NCBI RefSeq assembly: GCF_014639075.1
Contig: NZ_BMFS01000006.1
Span: 124,001-188,000, forward strand
Reading direction: 5' to 3'
DNA: 64,000 bases
DNA from: Glycocaulis albus
GTDB taxonomy: Bacteria; Pseudomonadota; Alphaproteobacteria; Caulobacterales; Maricaulaceae
Translations under genes and position numbers: made by a program
Part shown: piece after piece, positions 53,512 to 63,324 of the stretch
Layout of the letters: each line of letters opens with the position of its first letter
Numbering within the stretch: the stretch's first letter is position 1
Notes under the pieces: model-generated
The model's database searches: none
Told to the model about the DNA's origin: nothing
The model's input: the letters and a program-made list of their open reading frames with translations, nothing else

Positions 53512-54733
53512 AATGTCCTGCTCTCAAGAAACGCTCAGGGTCCAGGTGGTTACCCCTGAACCAGACTTCGTAGTGAAGATGCGTTGCTGTCGAACGCCCG
53601 GTCGTGCCCATTCCCCCGAGGCGCTGGCCTGCTTCCACCACATCACCGCGGCGAACGTCGATCGTGTGCAGGTGCGCATAGCGCGTCCTGAACCCGTAGC
53701 CATGATCGATCTCCACGGTTCTACCATAGCCCGAGCGCCAGCCTGCGTAAACGACGCTGCCCGCTGCGCCAGCAGTAATCGGTGTACCGCGTGCACCTGC
53801 GAAGTCGCGCCCGGTATGGAATGCGGGGCGGCGGGTGAAGGGGTCGATGCGCGAGCCATAGGGGCTGGTATCGCGGTAGGGGCCAGATACCGGCAGGTTC
53901 AGCGGCGTGGCCGACAGGGCCCGCTCCAGCTCTTCCAGCTCGACGAGGCGCGATGCGATGCGCGCCACCCGCGCGTTGAACGGATCGGACAGATCAAGCC
54001 CTTCGCCCATCAGCGCAGCATTGTCGAGCGCGACGAAAGGTCCGCCCGTACCGCCATCTCCCGACCGGCCTTCGCGCACCACTTCCTCCAGCCGCAGCCC
54101 CGTAAGCCGCAGGACGGCGCGCAGATTCTCCAGCCGCGCTTCGGCCGACTCTTCAGCCTGTGCCAGCGCGTCTTCCTGGTCTGTCATCAGGCTGGCGACG
54201 CGTTCTTCGGCGGGGCTGCCATCGCCTTCGTGGGCGGCGGTACGGATCAGGGATTCACGCGGCGCCGCATCTGCAGTGCTGGCGGCCATGAGGATGCGGC
54301 CATTATCGAGGCTGGGGCTGAGCTGGCGTTCGCCAATCTGCAGGTCTTCGGCAAAGTCAAGCAGGCGGCGGACCGTGTCGTGACGCACCTGGAACTCGCC
54401 GGCTGTCCGGTCAAACGCATCACTGCGCGATTCCAGGAAGGCGATGGCCGCAGCCTCTGCCGCACGCGCTTCTTCAAGCTGCGCCTGATATGCCGTTATG
54501 GTTTCGTTGAATCTGGCAGAGCGGATCATGTCCGTCCGGCTCTCCAGGATCATGTTCACAGTGGAGATGGTCAGCCAGATGGCAAGGCCGCACGCGACCG
54601 CCAACGCTCCCACCTGCATCTCTGTGGTCACGGCGAAGTATCGCACCTGACCATCACTGCGATGGTATATCTGCCGGTCCGGGAAGCGTTGCTTGATCAG
54701 CTCCCATGGGCCGGCGAGAAGACGTTTCACCAT
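53501..54733 (-). CDS. lmdC: M23 family peptidase, bactofilin partner (LmdC-like)
   Basis: 410 residues: one N-terminal membrane segment ('LAVACGLAIWLTISTVNMI'), a long coiled-coil region with many Glu/Ala (about residues 70-270), and a C-terminal peptidase M23 (LytM) domain: 'HTGRDFAGARGTPITAGAAGSV', 'YAGWRSGYGRTVEIDHGYGFRTRYAHL', 'THLHYEVWFRG'. Zinc ligands are H-x8-D and HxH. It belongs with the bactofilin gene as in Caulobacter LmdC. A perfect CtrA box lies 129 bases upstream. Start 54733 chosen from its position before the anchor. Confidence 0.88.
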   Translation of the reverse strand: MVKRLLAGPWELIKQRFPDRQIYHRSDGQVRYFAVTTEMQVGALAVACGLAIWLTISTVNMILESRTDMIRSARFNETITAYQAQLEEARAAEAAAIAFLESRSDAFDRTAGEFQVRHDTVRRLLDFAEDLQIGERQLSPSLDNGRILMAASTADAAPRESLIRTAAHEGDGSPAEERVASLMTDQEDALAQAEESAEARLENLRAVLRLTGLRLEEVVREGRSGDGGTGGPFVALDNAALMGEGLDLSDPFNARVARIASRLVELEELERALSATPLNLPVSGPYRDTSPYGSRIDPFTRRPAFHTGRDFAGARGTPITAGAAGSVVYAGWRSGYGRTVEIDHGYGFRTRYAHLHTIDVRRGDVVEAGQRLGGMGTTGRSTATHLHYEVWFRGNHLDPERFLRAGHYVQ

Positions 54734-54858
54734 GCGCTCCCGCCCGGTTTTTCGTTGAAATCCCGCCTCGAAGGCGAAACACTCGCACAGGAATGTGACG
54801 GTTTTCAACCAGTTCCGTGCAATCTGATGCAACCTTCGGGCCGCATTCGCGTTAGGCG

Positions 54859-54892
54859 CAGTTAAATCTTTTTTAATTCAGTGCTTTAACTG
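54859..54892 (-). promoter_or_regulatory. candidate CtrA box upstream of the lmdC-bacA operon
   Basis: TTAA-ATCTTTT-TTAA (54862-54876) is an exact TTAA-N7-TTAA CtrA consensus. It overlaps an inverted repeat CAGTTAAA (54859-54866) / TTTAACTG (54885-54892). The 160-base gap has no gene. CtrA is the cell-cycle master regulator in this group; it controlling this operon is an inference. Confidence 0.6.
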
Positions 54893-54893
54893 C

Positions 54894-55712
54894 TCATTGC
54901 GGAAGCAGTGGCTCGTAGAAGTCTGGCTCGAGTCCCGCTTCGGCGCGGGCAATTGCGTTAACGGGCAGCTTCAATCCACCGGGGAATCGTTCCCGGACAA
55001 GGCGGTGGAAGGTCTCGCGCGGACACTGCCCGCGGCTGGCGCAGACATGGTCCAGCCAGCGGCGGCCGGCGGCGACGTGGCCGATCTCCTCATTGTAGAT
55101 CGTGGTAAGTATTTCGGCGCTGGGTCTGTCACCGGCGGACACAAGGCGATCGATCATGCCCGGTGTCACGTCCAGTCCGCGCGCTTCCAGCACCAGCGGG
55201 GCGATGGCAAGGCGCGCGGCGATATCGTCCGATGTCGCCATCGCCGCCGACCAGAGCCCGTCATGGGCGTCCAGATCCCCATAGGCCGCTCCCAGCTCAG
55301 ACAGACGGCCGCTGACCATCTGGAAATGGCGTGCCTCGTCATCGCCGACCCCGATCCAGTCGGTGAGGAAGGCATGGCGGGCGGTGGCATCCAGCTCGGC
55401 TGAACCGCCAAACCGGACCGCCATGTCAAAGGCGAGGTCGATGGCATTGAACTCGATATGGGCGACAGCATGCAGCAGGGCCGTCCGCCCCGCCTCGCTG
55501 GTCAGGCGCCGCCGCGGAACCCTGGCCGGCGGCACCAGGCGCGGCCGGTCAGGCCGGGCAGGGCGGTCCGGTAGGCTGCCGTGCCAGTCCGGGTCATACG
55601 CCAGCGCGCCATCGCGCCAGGCTGACGCGGTCTTGCGTGCGCGCCGTGCCTTGGCCACTGGCTCAGCCGTTTGCAGGACCGCGATGGCGGCGTCCTGGAG
55701 TGACCGTGTCAC
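54894..55712 (-). CDS. DUF455 ferritin-like protein
   Basis: 272 residues, mostly helical, with the DUF455 features 'HAVAHIEFNAIDLAFDMAVRFG', 'WIGVGDDEARHFQMV' and 'TIYNEEIGHVAAGRRWLDHVC', giving Glu and His ligands of a di-iron centre. Related proteins may repair or modify DNA or tRNA, but the function here is not known. GTG 55712 overlaps the bcp stop by four bases (GTGA). Confidence 0.88.
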   Translation of the reverse strand: MTRSLQDAAIAVLQTAEPVAKARRARKTASAWRDGALAYDPDWHGSLPDRPARPDRPRLVPPARVPRRRLTSEAGRTALLHAVAHIEFNAIDLAFDMAVRFGGSAELDATARHAFLTDWIGVGDDEARHFQMVSGRLSELGAAYGDLDAHDGLWSAAMATSDDIAARLAIAPLVLEARGLDVTPGMIDRLVSAGDRPSAEILTTIYNEEIGHVAAGRRWLDHVCASRGQCPRETFHRLVRERFPGGLKLPVNAIARAEAGLEPDFYEPLLPQ

Positions 55713-56179
55713 GAGCCGGATTTCACCGTTTCCAGCACCTCGTCGACATGGCCAGGCACCTTCACCTTGCGCCATACAGCTTTCAGCTTGCCGTCGGGGC
55801 CGATCAGGAAGGTGGAGCGTTCAATGCCCCAATAGGTCTTCCCGTACATCTGCTTTTCTTTCCAGACACCATAGCGCTCGGTAACGTCGCCCTCGGCGTC
55901 AGAGGCCAGTATCACGGTAAGTTCATGCTTGGCGCGGAACTTGCCATGCTTGGCAGCGGTATCTTTCGATACACCGATAACAACTGCACCTGCCGCCTCG
56001 AACTCGTCAATTTTGCCGCTAAACCCGATAGCTTCTTTCGTGCATCCCGGAGTGTCATCTTTCGGGTAGAAAAAGAGAACCACGTTCTTGCCCCTGAAGT
56101 CAGACAGCGAAACCTTGCCGGCACTGTCGGTGGGCATCGAGAAATCGGGGGCCTTATCGCCGGGATTCAAAGTGCTCAA
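55709..56179 (-). CDS. bcp: thioredoxin-dependent peroxiredoxin (Bcp)
   Basis: 156 residues: 'DKAPDFSMPTDSAGKVSLSD' and the peroxidatic cysteine in 'DDTPGCTKEAIGF'; the loop 'VVIGVSKDT' and 'ERYGVWKEKQMYGKTYWG' complete the BCP/AhpC fold. The resolving Cys after CxxxxC is not in the nearby position; a 1-Cys mode is possible. Reduces peroxides. Coupled to the DUF455 gene. Confidence 0.95.
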   Translation of the reverse strand: MSTLNPGDKAPDFSMPTDSAGKVSLSDFRGKNVVLFFYPKDDTPGCTKEAIGFSGKIDEFEAAGAVVIGVSKDTAAKHGKFRAKHELTVILASDAEGDVTERYGVWKEKQMYGKTYWGIERSTFLIGPDGKLKAVWRKVKVPGHVDEVLETVKSGS

Positions 56180-56281
56180 GAGTTTACTCCCTGATTTGCT
56201 GAAAGGTGTTCGGCATGGTTCCCGGCAAGATGTGGGTGCCAGGCTGTTCGCGTCCAGTGCTCCGCTGACATACAGGTCTCC

Positions 56282-59200
56282 GTGCTAGTCCGAAGCGCCC
56301 GCCTTTTCCTGATCTACACGCTGGAGGCAATTGCCGTCCTGATGGCGCTCGCCATCTTCGCGGCTGCCGCCCTGCTGTGGCGTCTCGCCAGCGGGCCTGT
56401 GGATGTGGATGCGGTTGTCGCCGGATTGCGCCCGGCCATAGCCACGGCGCTGGGCGGGGAAGAGGCCCGCTATGGCCGCGCCAGCGTCCGCTATGCGCCG
56501 GACAGCCGGGCACTTGTGGTGGACATGCGCCAGCTGGAAGTTGACGGGGCTGATGGCCAGGTGCTGGCCACTGCCGAGCAGGTGGAGCTGGCGCTGGCAC
56601 TCGACCAGCTTGTGATCGGACGCATCCGTCCGGTGGAGATCAATGCCGTGGGCGGCGTGTTCACGGTGCGCCGCGATGCGGCCGGCGTGGTCAGCGCATC
56701 GCTGGGCGGGCGCACGGCACATGCTGATGCTGCAGGCAATGAGGGCGCTGCGGGCGCGGTTCTCGGCCGGTTGCAGCGCGCGCGTATCAGTGGCGCAGAA
56801 CTGCGCGTCGAGGATATGATAAGCGGGCTGTCGGTGCGGTTTGCCGATGCGGAGCTGGAGCTTGAGCGCGCGGGCCGCGCCTTGCAGGTTTCGGCCCGCG
56901 CGGGCCTTCTCGCGCCTGCAGGCCCGGTACCGGTAACGGTCGAGCTCGAGACGGGCGCCAATTTCGAAGCCATGTTTCTGGCCTTCTCCGCCCAAGGCCT
57001 CGTTCCCGCAACGCTGGGCAATCTTCAGGGCGGATGGGGGCGGCTTGGTGCCTTCGATCTGCCGCTTGATGTCGATCTGGTGCTCGATGCCAGCCGGACG
57101 GACGGGCTGCGCGCAGTGGAGCTGCGCCTTGATGCCGGCAACGGCGTGTTCCGCAGCGCCGATGGCGCGCTTCCCATAGCATCCGGACATGTCAGCGCAT
57201 CACTGGATGCTGCCGGCGGCGAGCTTGAGCTTCGCGCGCTGGAGTTCGACAGCGAGCGTTTGCGGCTGGACGCTTCCGGCCGGCTTTACGGATTTGCCGG
57301 CTATGACAATCTGCTGCCCTCGCGCGCCCGCTACGAGCTGGAGCTGGGCGAGGGGGCGCTGGTGCTTCCCGATACGCTTCCCGGCCCGTTTGCCTGGTCG
57401 CGCGGTACGTTCTCGGGCCGGCTGGACACACAATCGCCAGAGCTCTTCATCGATAGCGCGGAGGCCGAGTTTCTCGATATCATTGCGCGCTTCTCCGGCC
57501 GTCTGGGGCTGGACGAAACGGTTGAGGGCCGCAGGCCTGCCATCCGCATCGAAGGTGCTGTTGACGGCGTTGTGCGCAAGAATGCCGTTCTGGCTCTGTG
57601 GCCGGTGGATTTTGCCCTGGGCGGACGGGACTGGGTCGAGGCCAACATACTGGCTGGCGAGGCGCGCAATCTGCGCGCCGATATCGATATCCCTGCCGAG
57701 GCGTTCAATGCCGGGATGCTGGACGATGAGGATCTGATGGTCAGCTTCGATTTCAGCAATGCCACGGCGCGCTATATCTCCACCATGACCCCGCTGACCG
57801 GGCTTTCCGGATCGGCGGTGGTGCGTGGCAACTCGCTCAGCCTGACGGGCCGGTCAGGGCAGATCGATGCGCTGGAGATCGATACGGTCACCGTCGACAT
57901 TCCGCGCTTCAATCCGCGTGGAGCCCCCGCCCGGTTTGGCGGGGAGGGACGGGGGGCACTGCCTGGCCTTGTGGCTTTGCTCGACCAGCCTCCGCTGAAC
58001 CTTGCCAGTGATTACGGGTTTGATCCGGCGACGCTGGAGGGCGAGGGCGCGGTGCGCTTCGAAATCACCCGTCCGATGCTGCGCAACGTTCCCTACGAGG
58101 ATATAGGCTTCGATGTCTCGGGCCGGTTCACGGGTGTGGCTGCGCCGGCCGGGCTGGGCGATGTCCGCATCGCAGACGGTGATATCTCCTTTCAGGCCGA
58201 TAGCGCTGGGCTGGAAGCCAGCGGCAATGTGCGCATCGGCCGCTCCCAGGCCCGCATGGAATGGCGTGAGCGTTTCCAGGTCCCGGAAGGTGAGCTGGGT
58301 ACGCGCGTGCGTATCGTGTCGAACGCCGATGCGCGCGATCTGGATCTGGCCGGGATACCGGCGCGCGGCATTATTGACGGCCAGATCGGCCTCGATGCGA
58401 CGTTCACGGGCAACGGGTTTGATTTTTCCCGATATGTGGTGATGGGCGACCTGACCGATGCGGCCCTTATATTGCCGGAAAATTTGTGGACCAAGCCGCG
58501 CGGCACTCCCGCGGCGCTGGAGATGATTGCCGGGCGCTCGTCCACGGGCGGGCTGGATATCAGCCGGCTGGCGGTTCTGGGCGATGATGTGGACATACGC
58601 GGGCAGGCGGAGCTTGCGGCGGACGGGCTTTTGCTCAGTGCGGCATTTGAACGGGTGATTGTGGGCGGGCGGTCCGACCTGTCGATCAGCGCTGGCCGGC
58701 CGGACGGCAGCGATGGGGCGCTCGATATCCGTATCTCGGGCCGTTTTCTTGATGCAAGCGACCTGATTGCCAACCTTGTGTCGGGCGGGCTGTTCAGCGG
58801 GGAGGGGGCTGGCGCCATCTCCCTGGTGGCCGATATTGACACGGTACAGGCCGGGCGGGTGCGCTACGGCGCCGTGGGTCTCGCCCTGGAAGCAGATGCG
58901 CTCGGCCTGCAGCGGCTGAACCTTCAGGCCGCACTGCCACGCGGGCAGGTTTCGCTGGCCGTTGCGCCGCAGCCGGACGGCATGCGGCTTCTGTCGGCCA
59001 GCAGCGCGGATGCCGGTGCGGTCCTCAGTACGCTGGGCGGGTTCGGCACGATTACGGGCGGAACGATGGAGCTTGAGGGGGTACTGCCGCCGGCGGGCAT
59101 GCCGGGCGGCGTTCAGGGACGCCTTCTGGCAAGCGGCTTCCGGCTGGAACAAATGCCGCTTCTGGCCCGCATTCTGGCCGCCGGCTCACTGGAAGGCCTC

Positions 59201-59692
59201 GGCAGCCTGTTTTCCGGCCAGGGTATCGATTTTGAGCGTCTGGAAGTGGAGTACGCCTTTGCCAACGGCCTGCTGGAAATGCGTGAGGGGCGCGTGGCGG
59301 GCCCGTCACTGGGTCTGACATGGACCGGGGTGGTCGATACTGCTGGCGAGCGGATGAATGTGTCGGGCACCATCCTGCCCTCCTACGGGCTGAATTCGGT
59401 GCTCGGCAATCTGCCGGTCGTGGGCGAATTGCTGACCTCGCGCCGGGGCGAAGGCGTTGTCGGCGTGACGTTTACGGTCGAGGGCCAGTTCGACGCCACG
59501 CGCGTGACCGCCAATCCCCTGTCGGCGCTGGCGCCCGGCGTATTCCGGCGCATGTTCGAAGGCACGTCCGCCTTGCGGGAACTGGACGCGCTGGAAGCCC
59601 GCCGCCGCGAGGAGGCGGCAGCTGCGCCAGTCGATGAGACCATGGCGCCAGCGGAGGCGGCGCAGGAGGGAGAGGGCGGCGAGCAACGCTAG
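56282..59692 (+). CDS. YhdP/AsmA-like envelope protein
   Basis: 1136 residues. One N-terminal anchor ('LEAIAVLMALAIFAAAALLW'), then a very long beta-rich stretch of irregular repeats with many D/G turns, ending in an AsmA_2-type C-terminal part ('GTITGGTMELEGVLPPAG', 'LLASGFRLEQMPLLARILAAGSLEGLGS', 'GTILPSYGLNSVLGNLPVVGELL'). This group (YhdP, TamB, AsmA) forms bridges between inner and outer membrane for phospholipid transport. GTG start. Confidence 0.85.
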   Translation: MLVRSARLFLIYTLEAIAVLMALAIFAAAALLWRLASGPVDVDAVVAGLRPAIATALGGEEARYGRASVRYAPDSRALVVDMRQLEVDGADGQVLATAEQVELALALDQLVIGRIRPVEINAVGGVFTVRRDAAGVVSASLGGRTAHADAAGNEGAAGAVLGRLQRARISGAELRVEDMISGLSVRFADAELELERAGRALQVSARAGLLAPAGPVPVTVELETGANFEAMFLAFSAQGLVPATLGNLQGGWGRLGAFDLPLDVDLVLDASRTDGLRAVELRLDAGNGVFRSADGALPIASGHVSASLDAAGGELELRALEFDSERLRLDASGRLYGFAGYDNLLPSRARYELELGEGALVLPDTLPGPFAWSRGTFSGRLDTQSPELFIDSAEAEFLDIIARFSGRLGLDETVEGRRPAIRIEGAVDGVVRKNAVLALWPVDFALGGRDWVEANILAGEARNLRADIDIPAEAFNAGMLDDEDLMVSFDFSNATARYISTMTPLTGLSGSAVVRGNSLSLTGRSGQIDALEIDTVTVDIPRFNPRGAPARFGGEGRGALPGLVALLDQPPLNLASDYGFDPATLEGEGAVRFEITRPMLRNVPYEDIGFDVSGRFTGVAAPAGLGDVRIADGDISFQADSAGLEASGNVRIGRSQARMEWRERFQVPEGELGTRVRIVSNADARDLDLAGIPARGIIDGQIGLDATFTGNGFDFSRYVVMGDLTDAALILPENLWTKPRGTPAALEMIAGRSSTGGLDISRLAVLGDDVDIRGQAELAADGLLLSAAFERVIVGGRSDLSISAGRPDGSDGALDIRISGRFLDASDLIANLVSGGLFSGEGAGAISLVADIDTVQAGRVRYGAVGLALEADALGLQRLNLQAALPRGQVSLAVAPQPDGMRLLSASSADAGAVLSTLGGFGTITGGTMELEGVLPPAGMPGGVQGRLLASGFRLEQMPLLARILAAGSLEGLGSLFSGQGIDFERLEVEYAFANGLLEMREGRVAGPSLGLTWTGVVDTAGERMNVSGTILPSYGLNSVLGNLPVVGELLTSRRGEGVVGVTFTVEGQFDATRVTANPLSALAPGVFRRMFEGTSALRELDALEARRREEAAAAPVDETMAPAEAAQEGEGGEQR

Positions 59693-59717
59693 GAAGCCCG
59701 CCGCAACCGGCTGTTTG

Positions 59718-60227
59718 TCAGCCCCGCTCCTCGAGCATCATCGCCCAGCCGCTGCCGAGCTCTGCGGCCAGCCAGTTGAGAAATTCTTCCTGCAGCGCAT
59801 CACCTTCCGCAAAGGTCGGCCCGAAGCGGTTTTCCAGACGCAGGAGGATCGCATCATTTTCAAACGTATCGCTGGAGAACTCCAGCGGAATGCTGGCAGC
59901 GTGATATATCTCCACCAGCAGATTGCCCGCACACCCGGCATCGCCGCCTTCCCCGAACAGGTTCAGCGTGACCAGGATGCGCCAGTCATGATGGTCCTCG
60001 CCGCGTATCCAGTTGATCTCGTAGTGATCAAGACTGCCCAGAACGACATCAAAGACGCCTTGTCCATCAATCCGGCAGCCTTCGCTCATATCGCCCAGAA
60101 TGTTCACCGGCACTTCGTCGGCACGCAGAATGTCCAGCGCCGGCCGCTGCCCTTCAGGCACCAGCTGCGCCATGGCGGGCATGGTGGCGGCTGCTGCAAG
60201 GCTGGCGGCAGCAATGAATGAACGCAT
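59718..60227 (-). CDS. exported protein of unknown function
   Basis: 169 residues with a signal peptide (MRSFIAAASLAAAATMPAMAQ) and GGGAGGAAACC before the ATG, which sets the start at 60227. Mature part is acidic with 'GVFDVVLGSLDHYEINWIRG' and 'AGNLLVEIYHAASIPLEFS'; two Cys (in 'EGCRID', 'DAGCAGN') could form a disulfide. No family recognised. Between the YhdP-like and AraC genes, on the minus strand. Confidence 0.75.
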   Translation of the reverse strand: MRSFIAAASLAAAATMPAMAQLVPEGQRPALDILRADEVPVNILGDMSEGCRIDGQGVFDVVLGSLDHYEINWIRGEDHHDWRILVTLNLFGEGGDAGCAGNLLVEIYHAASIPLEFSSDTFENDAILLRLENRFGPTFAEGDALQEEFLNWLAAELGSGWAMMLEERG

Positions 60228-60333
60228 GGTTTCCTCCCTGATCGGCCTTGCGCGCGATGTTAGGAGGCGATCAGGAGGCCATGAAACCCGAAAAAACTGG
60301 ATATGCGTCTCTGGTGCTTGTCCGTGCGTCTCA

Positions 60334-61356
60334 TCAGCCGATGGACGCGATCCACGCCTCGTAGGAGCGGTCGGGCCCGTCAGGTGCAACAGGGACCATG
60401 GCGTTCAGCGCCTGACGTGCGCGCACATCGCTCGCCGTCACACCAAATCTGGAGCGGAACACACGCGCGAAGTGGGATGGATCGGTAAAGCCCCACTGAT
60501 CGGCGATATTGGCAACCGGACGATGGGTGTTGGCGGGTGAAACCAGCTCGGAAAAGCACCGGCGCAGGCGCATCTCGCGTATGGTCTCGTTCACGCCGCC
60601 AATATCCCTGAAAGCCCGGTACAGCCGCGCGCGCGATACGTTGAGTGCGCTGGCGATCATTTGCGGGGTCAGCTCGCGCACGTGCAGGTTCCGCCCGATT
60701 ACCATGCGCGCCTTCAGCGCCAGTGAATGGTCGTGCCAGTCCGGCTGATAGTGCCCGGATTCCCCCGATGCGTTGAACGCCATGGCCGCGAGTTCGAGCA
60801 GCACGGTGGCGCAGGTGGCTTCCTCCGCCTCGCCCAGCGTGGCGCCGCTGCGGTATAGCGAGACGATGTAGTCTGCAAGCAGCTTGCCGGCACCGGTACC
60901 GGTATCTGCCGTCACCCCTTGCAGGCTGTCCGGTGTCCTGAGCAAGGCGCTGAGCCGGCGGCGCGGTATGAAGACGTTCAGCAGGTCAAAATCGGTGTTG
61001 ACGGAGTCGAGCGTGTCAGCGAGGTCGAGCGCGATCAGCTGACCGCGCCTGCCGTTGACCCGGCGTCTGCCTCTGGCCATCTCGACAGAACCGGCGAGGA
61101 AGAGCTGGATCATGTAGTGGTCGAGCCCGTCCGTGGCACAACGCGCCGCAGGCCTCGCGAAGCTCTGACCGCCGGCGGTGCACCGGTTGAGCACAATCCC
61201 GTCAATGATGAGGCTTTCGACACGCGCGTGAAAGGCACGTCCCTGCGGCGCGCCCTCGCGGCTCACCTCATAGATGACGCCGACGCTTTCGCGCCAGGCC
61301 TCGAACCGGGCCTCTGGCGGCGCCGAGCTCGTGCAGAATACCGATGTGTTGACCAC
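60334..61356 (-). CDS. AraC family transcriptional regulator
   Basis: 340 residues: an N-terminal AraC-binding-like domain ('[18 protein letters not shown]...') and a C-terminal pair of helix-turn-helix units ('[35 protein letters not shown]', '[24 protein letters not shown]'). Target and signal unknown. The divergent gap to leuB (61357-61542) is short. Confidence 0.92.
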   Translation of the reverse strand: MVNTSVFCTSSAPPEARFEAWRESVGVIYEVSREGAPQGRAFHARVESLIIDGIVLNRCTAGGQSFARPAARCATDGLDHYMIQLFLAGSVEMARGRRRVNGRRGQLIALDLADTLDSVNTDFDLLNVFIPRRRLSALLRTPDSLQGVTADTGTGAGKLLADYIVSLYRSGATLGEAEEATCATVLLELAAMAFNASGESGHYQPDWHDHSLALKARMVIGRNLHVRELTPQMIASALNVSRARLYRAFRDIGGVNETIREMRLRRCFSELVSPANTHRPVANIADQWGFTDPSHFARVFRSRFGVTASDVRARQALNAMVPVAPDGPDRSYEAWIASIG

Positions 61357-61542
61357 GCCCCCTCCGTCAGTGCCGTGCGCCGTCCCTCTGGCGGGCAGAT
61401 GATGCGGATGCCGGGAGTGTCGGGGAATAGGCCGGTCAAGTCAAAGGCTTGGCTGAAGCGATGCAGCAGGCGCAATGCTGCGCTTGCGAAATCCGGCGCG
61501 GTCGCGCAGGTTTGGATGTGGATCACGTCAAGCGAGTATTCC

Positions 61543-62625
61543 ATGAAGATTCTGCTCTTGCCCGGTGACGGGATTGGCCCTGAGGTGCTGGCTGAGGTCA
61601 GGCGCGTTATTGACGCGCTCAACGCCCATCATGGGCTTGGCCTGAGCGTGGAGAACGGCGACATAGGCGGGGCTTCGCTGGACCGGCACGGCACGCCGCT
61701 GGCACCGCACGTCCTTGAAATGGCCAAAGCCAGCGACGCGGTGCTGATGGGCGCTGTGGGCGGGCCGAAATGGCAAAGCGTGTCTTACGAATTGCGTCCC
61801 GAACAGGGGCTTCTCAATCTGCGCAAAGGGCTGGGCCTCTATGCCAATCTGCGCCCGGCATTGTGCTTCCCGGCGCTGGCCGACGCGTCCACGCTTAAGC
61901 GCGACGTGATCGACGGCCTCGACATTCTTTTCGTGCGCGAGCTGATCGGCGGGGTGTATTTCGGCGAGCCGCGCGGCATCGAAACACTGCCCGACGGCAC
62001 GAAGCGCGGCTTCAACACGCAAAGCTATACCACGCCCGAGATCGAGCGCGTGGCGCGCATGGCCTTTGATCTGGCCCGCCAGCGCGAAGGGCGGGTGTGT
62101 TCGGTGGAAAAGGCCAATGTGATGGAATCCGGGCTGCTCTGGCGCGAGACCGTCACGGCGCTGCACAAGCGTGAATTTTCCGATGTCGCGCTGTCGCACA
62201 TGTATGCCGACAACTGCGCGATGCAGCTGGTGCGCGACCCGCGCCAGTTCGACGTGATCCTGACCGACAATCTGTTCGGCGATATCCTGTCCGATGCGGC
62301 GGCGATGCTAACGGGGTCGCTGGGCATGCTGCCGTCCGCCGCGCTGGGCGAGCCGGGCATGCCGGGCCTTTACGAGCCGATCCACGGCTCGGCGCCGGAT
62401 ATCGCGGGCAAGTGTATTGCCAATCCGTGCGCGGCCATCCTCAGCCTTGCCATGGCGCTGCGCCACCAGCTGGGCCGGCCGGACCTGGCAGACCTGACCG
62501 AAAAGGCCGTGAGTCATGTGCTCGATTCTGGCTACCGCACGGGCGATTTGCTGGGCGGTGAGGATACCCGCCTTGTCGGCACTGAAGGCATGGGCCGCGC
62601 GATTGCCGAGCGGCTTTCAGCCTAG
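61543..62625 (+). CDS. leuB: 3-isopropylmalate dehydrogenase
   Basis: 360 residues: '[21 protein letters not shown]', '[30 protein letters not shown]', '[16 protein letters not shown]', '[20 protein letters not shown]' and '[27 protein letters not shown]'. Third step of leucine synthesis, oxidative decarboxylation with NAD. A long open frame upstream of this ATG lacks the family and is ignored. leuC/leuD are not in the window. The stop overlaps the convergent hutC by nine bases. Confidence 0.96.
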   Translation: MKILLLPGDGIGPEVLAEVRRVIDALNAHHGLGLSVENGDIGGASLDRHGTPLAPHVLEMAKASDAVLMGAVGGPKWQSVSYELRPEQGLLNLRKGLGLYANLRPALCFPALADASTLKRDVIDGLDILFVRELIGGVYFGEPRGIETLPDGTKRGFNTQSYTTPEIERVARMAFDLARQREGRVCSVEKANVMESGLLWRETVTALHKREFSDVALSHMYADNCAMQLVRDPRQFDVILTDNLFGDILSDAAAMLTGSLGMLPSAALGEPGMPGLYEPIHGSAPDIAGKCIANPCAAILSLAMALRHQLGRPDLADLTEKAVSHVLDSGYRTGDLLGGEDTRLVGTEGMGRAIAERLSA

Positions 62626-63324
62626 CGTCGTGGTGAGGCGATAGCCCGGCGCATAGGTCAGCGTGACCGCCGTGACGGCGGCGTCATCGGTACGCGTGAT
62701 GCGCTCCACCGCAAAGACGGCATTGCCGCGCGCGCAGCCCAGCCGGGAGGCGAGGGCGGTGTCGGCCTTGCGGGCCTGAAAGCTTAGCTCACCGCCCGTA
62801 AAGGGCACATTGCGCACCAGCCATTCATTGGCGCTGGAGGCCGTGAAGTCCGCGCGCTTTTGTGGCACCAGAACCGGGTTAAGCCAGCGGTCCTCGAGGC
62901 AGAAGGGCCGCTTCCCCGCGCTGTGCAGGGCGATCACGCGCCGCCAGCGCGTGCCGGGCGGCTGGTCCAGCAGCGCGGCGAGGTCCTCGGGCAGGCGCTC
63001 CATCCGGTCCACCAGCAGGGCATAGCCATAGCTGGCACCGGACTGCTCCACCTCATGGCGGATGATGGCAATGTCAAAGACCGCGCGGCGCACCGGCGTT
63101 TCGGTCACACGCGTGCCGCCCTTGCGCCGCCGGTCGAGATAGCCGGCTTCCGCCAGATCACGCAGCGCCCGGTTTACCGTGGCGCGCGCGCAGCCCAGCT
63201 CTTCGGCGATTTCTGCTTCCTTGGGGATCAGCGCGCCCGGCGGCCACTCGCGCGTGCGGATGCGGCGCAGGGCCTCGGCCCGCACGCTTTGCCATGTCAC
63301 GGACGCGGTAGCCGGGCCGCTCAC
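62617..63324 (-). CDS. hutC: GntR family histidine utilisation repressor (HutC-like)
   Basis: 235 residues: an N-terminal GntR winged helix ('[38 protein letters not shown]') and a UTRA ligand domain ('[32 protein letters not shown]', '[21 protein letters not shown]'). HutC represses hut genes and is released by urocanate. The GTG start overlaps the hutF stop by four bases, which supports the identification. Confidence 0.88.
   Translation of the reverse strand: MSGPATASVTWQSVRAEALRRIRTREWPPGALIPKEAEIAEELGCARATVNRALRDLAEAGYLDRRRKGGTRVTETPVRRAVFDIAIIRHEVEQSGASYGYALLVDRMERLPEDLAALLDQPPGTRWRRVIALHSAGKRPFCLEDRWLNPVLVPQKRADFTASSANEWLVRNVPFTGGELSFQARKADTALASRLGCARGNAVFAVERITRTDDAAVTAVTLTYAPGYRLTTTLG

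Noticed and set aside
60919-61542. Extension of leuB by about 208 codons upstream
   Set aside because: Runs antisense to the AraC gene; the LeuB N-terminus [11 protein letters not shown] begins at 61543.
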